Source: JBEVJC01 sp040510375
Lineage (GTDB): Bacteria; Bacteroidota; Bacteroidia; Chitinophagales; Chitinophagaceae
Assembly (NCBI GenBank): GCA_040510375.1
Contig: JBEVJC010000013.1
Span: 62,001-126,000 of the forward strand
Direction: 5' to 3'
DNA: 64,000 nucleotides
Shown here in pieces: positions 61,683 through 64,000 of this stretch. The number at the start of each line of letters is the position of its first letter. The stretch's first letter is position 1. The position numbers and the translations under genes are program-made. The notes under the pieces were generated by a model that was not told where the DNA came from, did not search any database, and saw only the letters and a list, made by a program, of their open reading frames with translations.

Positions 61683-62600
61683 GTGGATAAAGCAACAAGA
61701 AACTACAAATTTCAGGACATTTCAGCCTGCGAGATGTGTGGTGCTCCAAAAGTAAAACACAAGTATCTGGGACAAAGACTAAATAAGTCACAGGGACTTT
61801 CTCCAAAAAAAGTTAGTGGAATCAGTATTTCGGTAATGAAATGCACGGTATGTGGCCTCATTTTTTCCGACCCGCTTCCAATACCGGAAGATATTCAGGA
61901 TCACTATGGACTGCCAGCGGAGGATTACTGGAAGGAAGATTATTTTAAGTACCAGCCCGAATATTTCAGGCATGAATTGGAATGGCTTGAAAAATTATTG
62001 GTATTTAAGCCGGGTATGAAGGCGTTGGATATCGGAGCAGGTCTCGGAAAGTGTATGATTTCCTTACAGAACAGTGGATTTGACACGTTTGGTTTTGAGC
62101 CATCTAAACCATTTTATGAAAAGGCGATAGAGAAAATGGGGATGTCACCAGATCGTCTGACTTTCAATATGATGGAAACTGTGATGTATCCGGAGAACGT
62201 ATTTGATTTTATCACATTTGGCGCAGTTCTAGAACACCTGTATCACCCCGCTGAGAGTATAGAAAAAGCAATGAAGTGGCTAAAACCCGGGGGCATTATC
62301 CATGTTGAAGTTCCATCGTCTGATTATTATATTTCGTCACTATTGAATAAATATAACCGTTTGCGTGGTACCAATTATGTTTCACATCTAAGTCCGATGC
62401 ATCCGCCTTTCCACCTTTATGAATTCACGGCAACTTCATTTGAACTACTAGGTAAAAGACTTGGTTACCTGCTCGCCGATAAAAAGGTCTTCGTCGGAAA
62501 AACAATATTTTTTCCCGGAGCGATTCGCAAACTTGTCGATTCTTACATGGAAAAGACCGATAGGGGAATGCAATTGACAATCTGGCTCAGAAAAATATGA
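61683..62600 (+). CDS. SAM-dependent methyltransferase with zinc ribbon (second copy)
   Basis: 305 residues from a GTG at 61683, 18 bases after the glycosyltransferase stop. Cys pairs 16/19 and 54/57 form the ribbon; ALDIGAGLGKCMISLQNSG is motif I, and FGAVLEHLYHP and WLKPGGIIHVEVPS follow. Same architecture and length as the 51059-51976 gene, so probably distant paralogues acting on different positions. Confidence 0.85.
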   Translation: MDKATRNYKFQDISACEMCGAPKVKHKYLGQRLNKSQGLSPKKVSGISISVMKCTVCGLIFSDPLPIPEDIQDHYGLPAEDYWKEDYFKYQPEYFRHELEWLEKLLVFKPGMKALDIGAGLGKCMISLQNSGFDTFGFEPSKPFYEKAIEKMGMSPDRLTFNMMETVMYPENVFDFITFGAVLEHLYHPAESIEKAMKWLKPGGIIHVEVPSSDYYISSLLNKYNRLRGTNYVSHLSPMHPPFHLYEFTATSFELLGKRLGYLLADKKVFVGKTIFFPGAIRKLVDSYMEKTDRGMQLTIWLRKI

Positions 62601-62628
62601 TCCTGAACCGATCAAACCAACTCCCCCG

Positions 62629-64000
62629 ATGTATTTATTAACAAGGTTCTTTTTTGTTTCAGATTTACTTTTTGTACCGATCTGTTTGATCCTGCTGTTC
62701 GCGATCATCAGGTTTAAAGCAAAAAAACAACCTGATCACATCTGCCGACTTTACTATAAAGCATTCTTCTACAAGACATTTTTTGTTTTCGCCTTTACCC
62801 TCATTACTGAATATTATTTTAAAGGTGGTGATACCGGGTTATATTACCAGGGTGTCACGGATCTTCGAAATTCGGTAAAAGATAATTTTGGTCATATTTC
62901 AGATATACTGTTTTCTCTCAAGCTAACTTCAAATTCTCCGCTGTTTCCATATTTTTTTTATGACAACTACGTCGATGATATTACGGCCAACTACATGATT
63001 TCGCCGAGCAATTTTTTTATACCCCGACTTGCGTTAATCCCTTCATTTCTCTTCAACAATAGTTTCCTGTGTATTAACCTTTGTTTCTCTTTTTTTGCCC
63101 TCGGAGGAGCCATCCGCCTCTTTAAAACGTTTAACCATTTTTTTCCTGACTACTGGAAAGAGATCGCACTCGCAACCCTTTTTCTTCCTGACGTCTGTTA
63201 TTGGAGTGGTGGACTGCTGAAGGATCCCATTTGTTTCGGAGCTATCGGATTTATTACTTACGGGATACTTAATATTTTTATCAAAAAGGAGAAAGTCTTT
63301 AGTTCCATTTTACTTATCCTTATTTGCTGCTATTTACTTTTTTTTATCAAAATCTATATTTTGCTGGTATTGATGATCAGCATTATACTCTGGCAGTTCG
63401 CCGAGTTCAACAAACTAATAAAAGATGTTGCCTACCGCAGGCTATTTTCCTTCCTGTCATTTGCAGGATCACTTCTGGTCGCTTTCCTGTTGGTAACTTA
63501 TCTTACGTCCAGTGAAGGCGGGCAAGCATATCGGATTGATAGGATCATGGAGCAATCGTCCAACCAGCGCAGGCAGTTCGGCCTCCTGGCAGAACAACAA
63601 GGGGGATCTTATTTTGCGGTAAATAACGATAATGTTTTTACATTGGTATTCAATGGGATCATCGCAACATTTTTCCGGCCCTTCCCCTGGGAGATCAGCT
63701 CGCCGATTATGCTTTTCTCGGCTATTGAAGCATTAATTTTGCTCATCCTGACAGGATTTTTTGTATTAAAAAGAGGCTTCCTTAATTTTTTCAGGTTCTC
63801 GTTCAAAGATCCGAGGACGCTGATGTGTTTTAGCTTTGCGATGATTTTTGCTGTTGCAGTGGGGTCAACTACTTCCAATTTCGGGGCAATGTCAAGATAC
63901 AAGATCCCCTGTATGCCGTTCTACCTCTTATTGCTGCTCTTGCTTTATCGTAATTCCCGATTGGCATATCCAGGTTGGTTTCAGCGAATACTAATTTTAG
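62629..64000 (+). CDS. Wzy/EpsG-like polymerase membrane protein, 3' end cut by window
   Basis: An ATG at 62629 opens a frame without stop to the window end (at least 457 codons). At least nine hydrophobic segments are visible, starting FFFVSDLLFVPICLILLFAI. A large loop contains KGGDTGLYYQGVTDL, and later SGGLLKDPICFGAIGF and MSRYKIPCMPFYLLLLLLL. Low sequence identity and this layout are usual for O-antigen polymerases (Wzy) and EpsG-like proteins, and a polymerase is still missing from this Wzx-type locus. Assignment is by context. Confidence 0.7.
   Translation, partial: MYLLTRFFFVSDLLFVPICLILLFAIIRFKAKKQPDHICRLYYKAFFYKTFFVFAFTLITEYYFKGGDTGLYYQGVTDLRNSVKDNFGHISDILFSLKLTSNSPLFPYFFYDNYVDDITANYMISPSNFFIPRLALIPSFLFNNSFLCINLCFSFFALGGAIRLFKTFNHFFPDYWKEIALATLFLPDVCYWSGGLLKDPICFGAIGFITYGILNIFIKKEKVFSSILLILICCYLLFFIKIYILLVLMISIILWQFAEFNKLIKDVAYRRLFSFLSFAGSLLVAFLLVTYLTSSEGGQAYRIDRIMEQSSNQRRQFGLLAEQQGGSYFAVNNDNVFTLVFNGIIATFFRPFPWEISSPIMLFSAIEALILLILTGFFVLKRGFLNFFRFSFKDPRTLMCFSFAMIFAVAVGSTTSNFGAMSRYKIPCMPFYLLLLLLLYRNSRLAYPGWFQRILIL

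Overview
The window looks like a piece of a Bacteroidota chromosome, most likely Chitinophagaceae (an inference from gene content, not a computed placement). The signs are promoters of the TTTG-N19-TAnnTTTG type, lipoprotein signals ending in S-S-C or similar, a type IX secretion sorting tail on a secreted metalloprotease, the long three-domain form of IspG, BatB/BatC proteins, an MG2-plus-TonB-plug protein and an UpxY-like NusG paralogue in front of a polysaccharide locus. No rRNA, tRNA, insertion sequence, prophage or CRISPR array was seen.

Left part (1-12 kb): a tiny lipoprotein, a class D beta-lactamase-like lipoprotein, a batB-batC pair, ispG (isoprenoids), a YhhN membrane protein, nadB (NAD synthesis), a lipid A-type acyltransferase, a Cys-less ArsR regulator followed by a persulfide dioxygenase/rhodanese fusion, tsaB coupled to a shortened 3-hydroxyacyl-CoA dehydrogenase-like gene, and ridA.

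Middle (12-43 kb): a secreted M12B-type metalloprotease with Ig-like repeats, a metallophosphoesterase, an AAA/DUF4143 ATPase preceded by three 32-bp repeats, and an M1 aminopeptidase. Next is a minus-strand operon of two glycosyltransferase-like genes, an AmgK-like kinase fused to the RapZ C-terminal domain, an alpha/beta hydrolase and a MurU-like nucleotidyltransferase; this looks like cell-wall amino sugar salvage. Then come icmF (fused B12 acyl-CoA mutase), an MG2/TonB-plug protein, a DUF421 protein with a zinc ribbon, stress genes (CsbD, PfpI), an AmiD-like amidase lipoprotein and a GH63-type glucosidase. An operon of two 2H phosphoesterase-like proteins that have lost their catalytic histidines plus a radical SAM protein follows, then two uncharacterised genes and a NagX-type acetyltransferase.

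Right part (43-64 kb): a single-direction exopolysaccharide/capsule locus with a perfect promoter at 42943-42973. The order is UpxY antiterminator, Wza-type export lipoprotein, Wzc-type tyrosine kinase, WbpP-like epimerase, rmlB, rmlA, Wzx flippase, a methyltransferase, two glycosyltransferases, a PseB/CapD-like dehydratase, a nucleotidyltransferase, asparagine synthase, an FkbM methyltransferase, an unknown IHHHG protein, two more glycosyltransferases, a second zinc-ribbon methyltransferase and a Wzy-like membrane protein cut by the right edge.

Most worth following up: the kinase-RapZ/MurU operon, the tandem His-less 2H proteins with their radical SAM partner, the 32-bp repeats before the AAA ATPase, and the IHHHG protein of the polysaccharide locus. 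All domain calls come from reading the sequence by eye; no database search or structure prediction was run.
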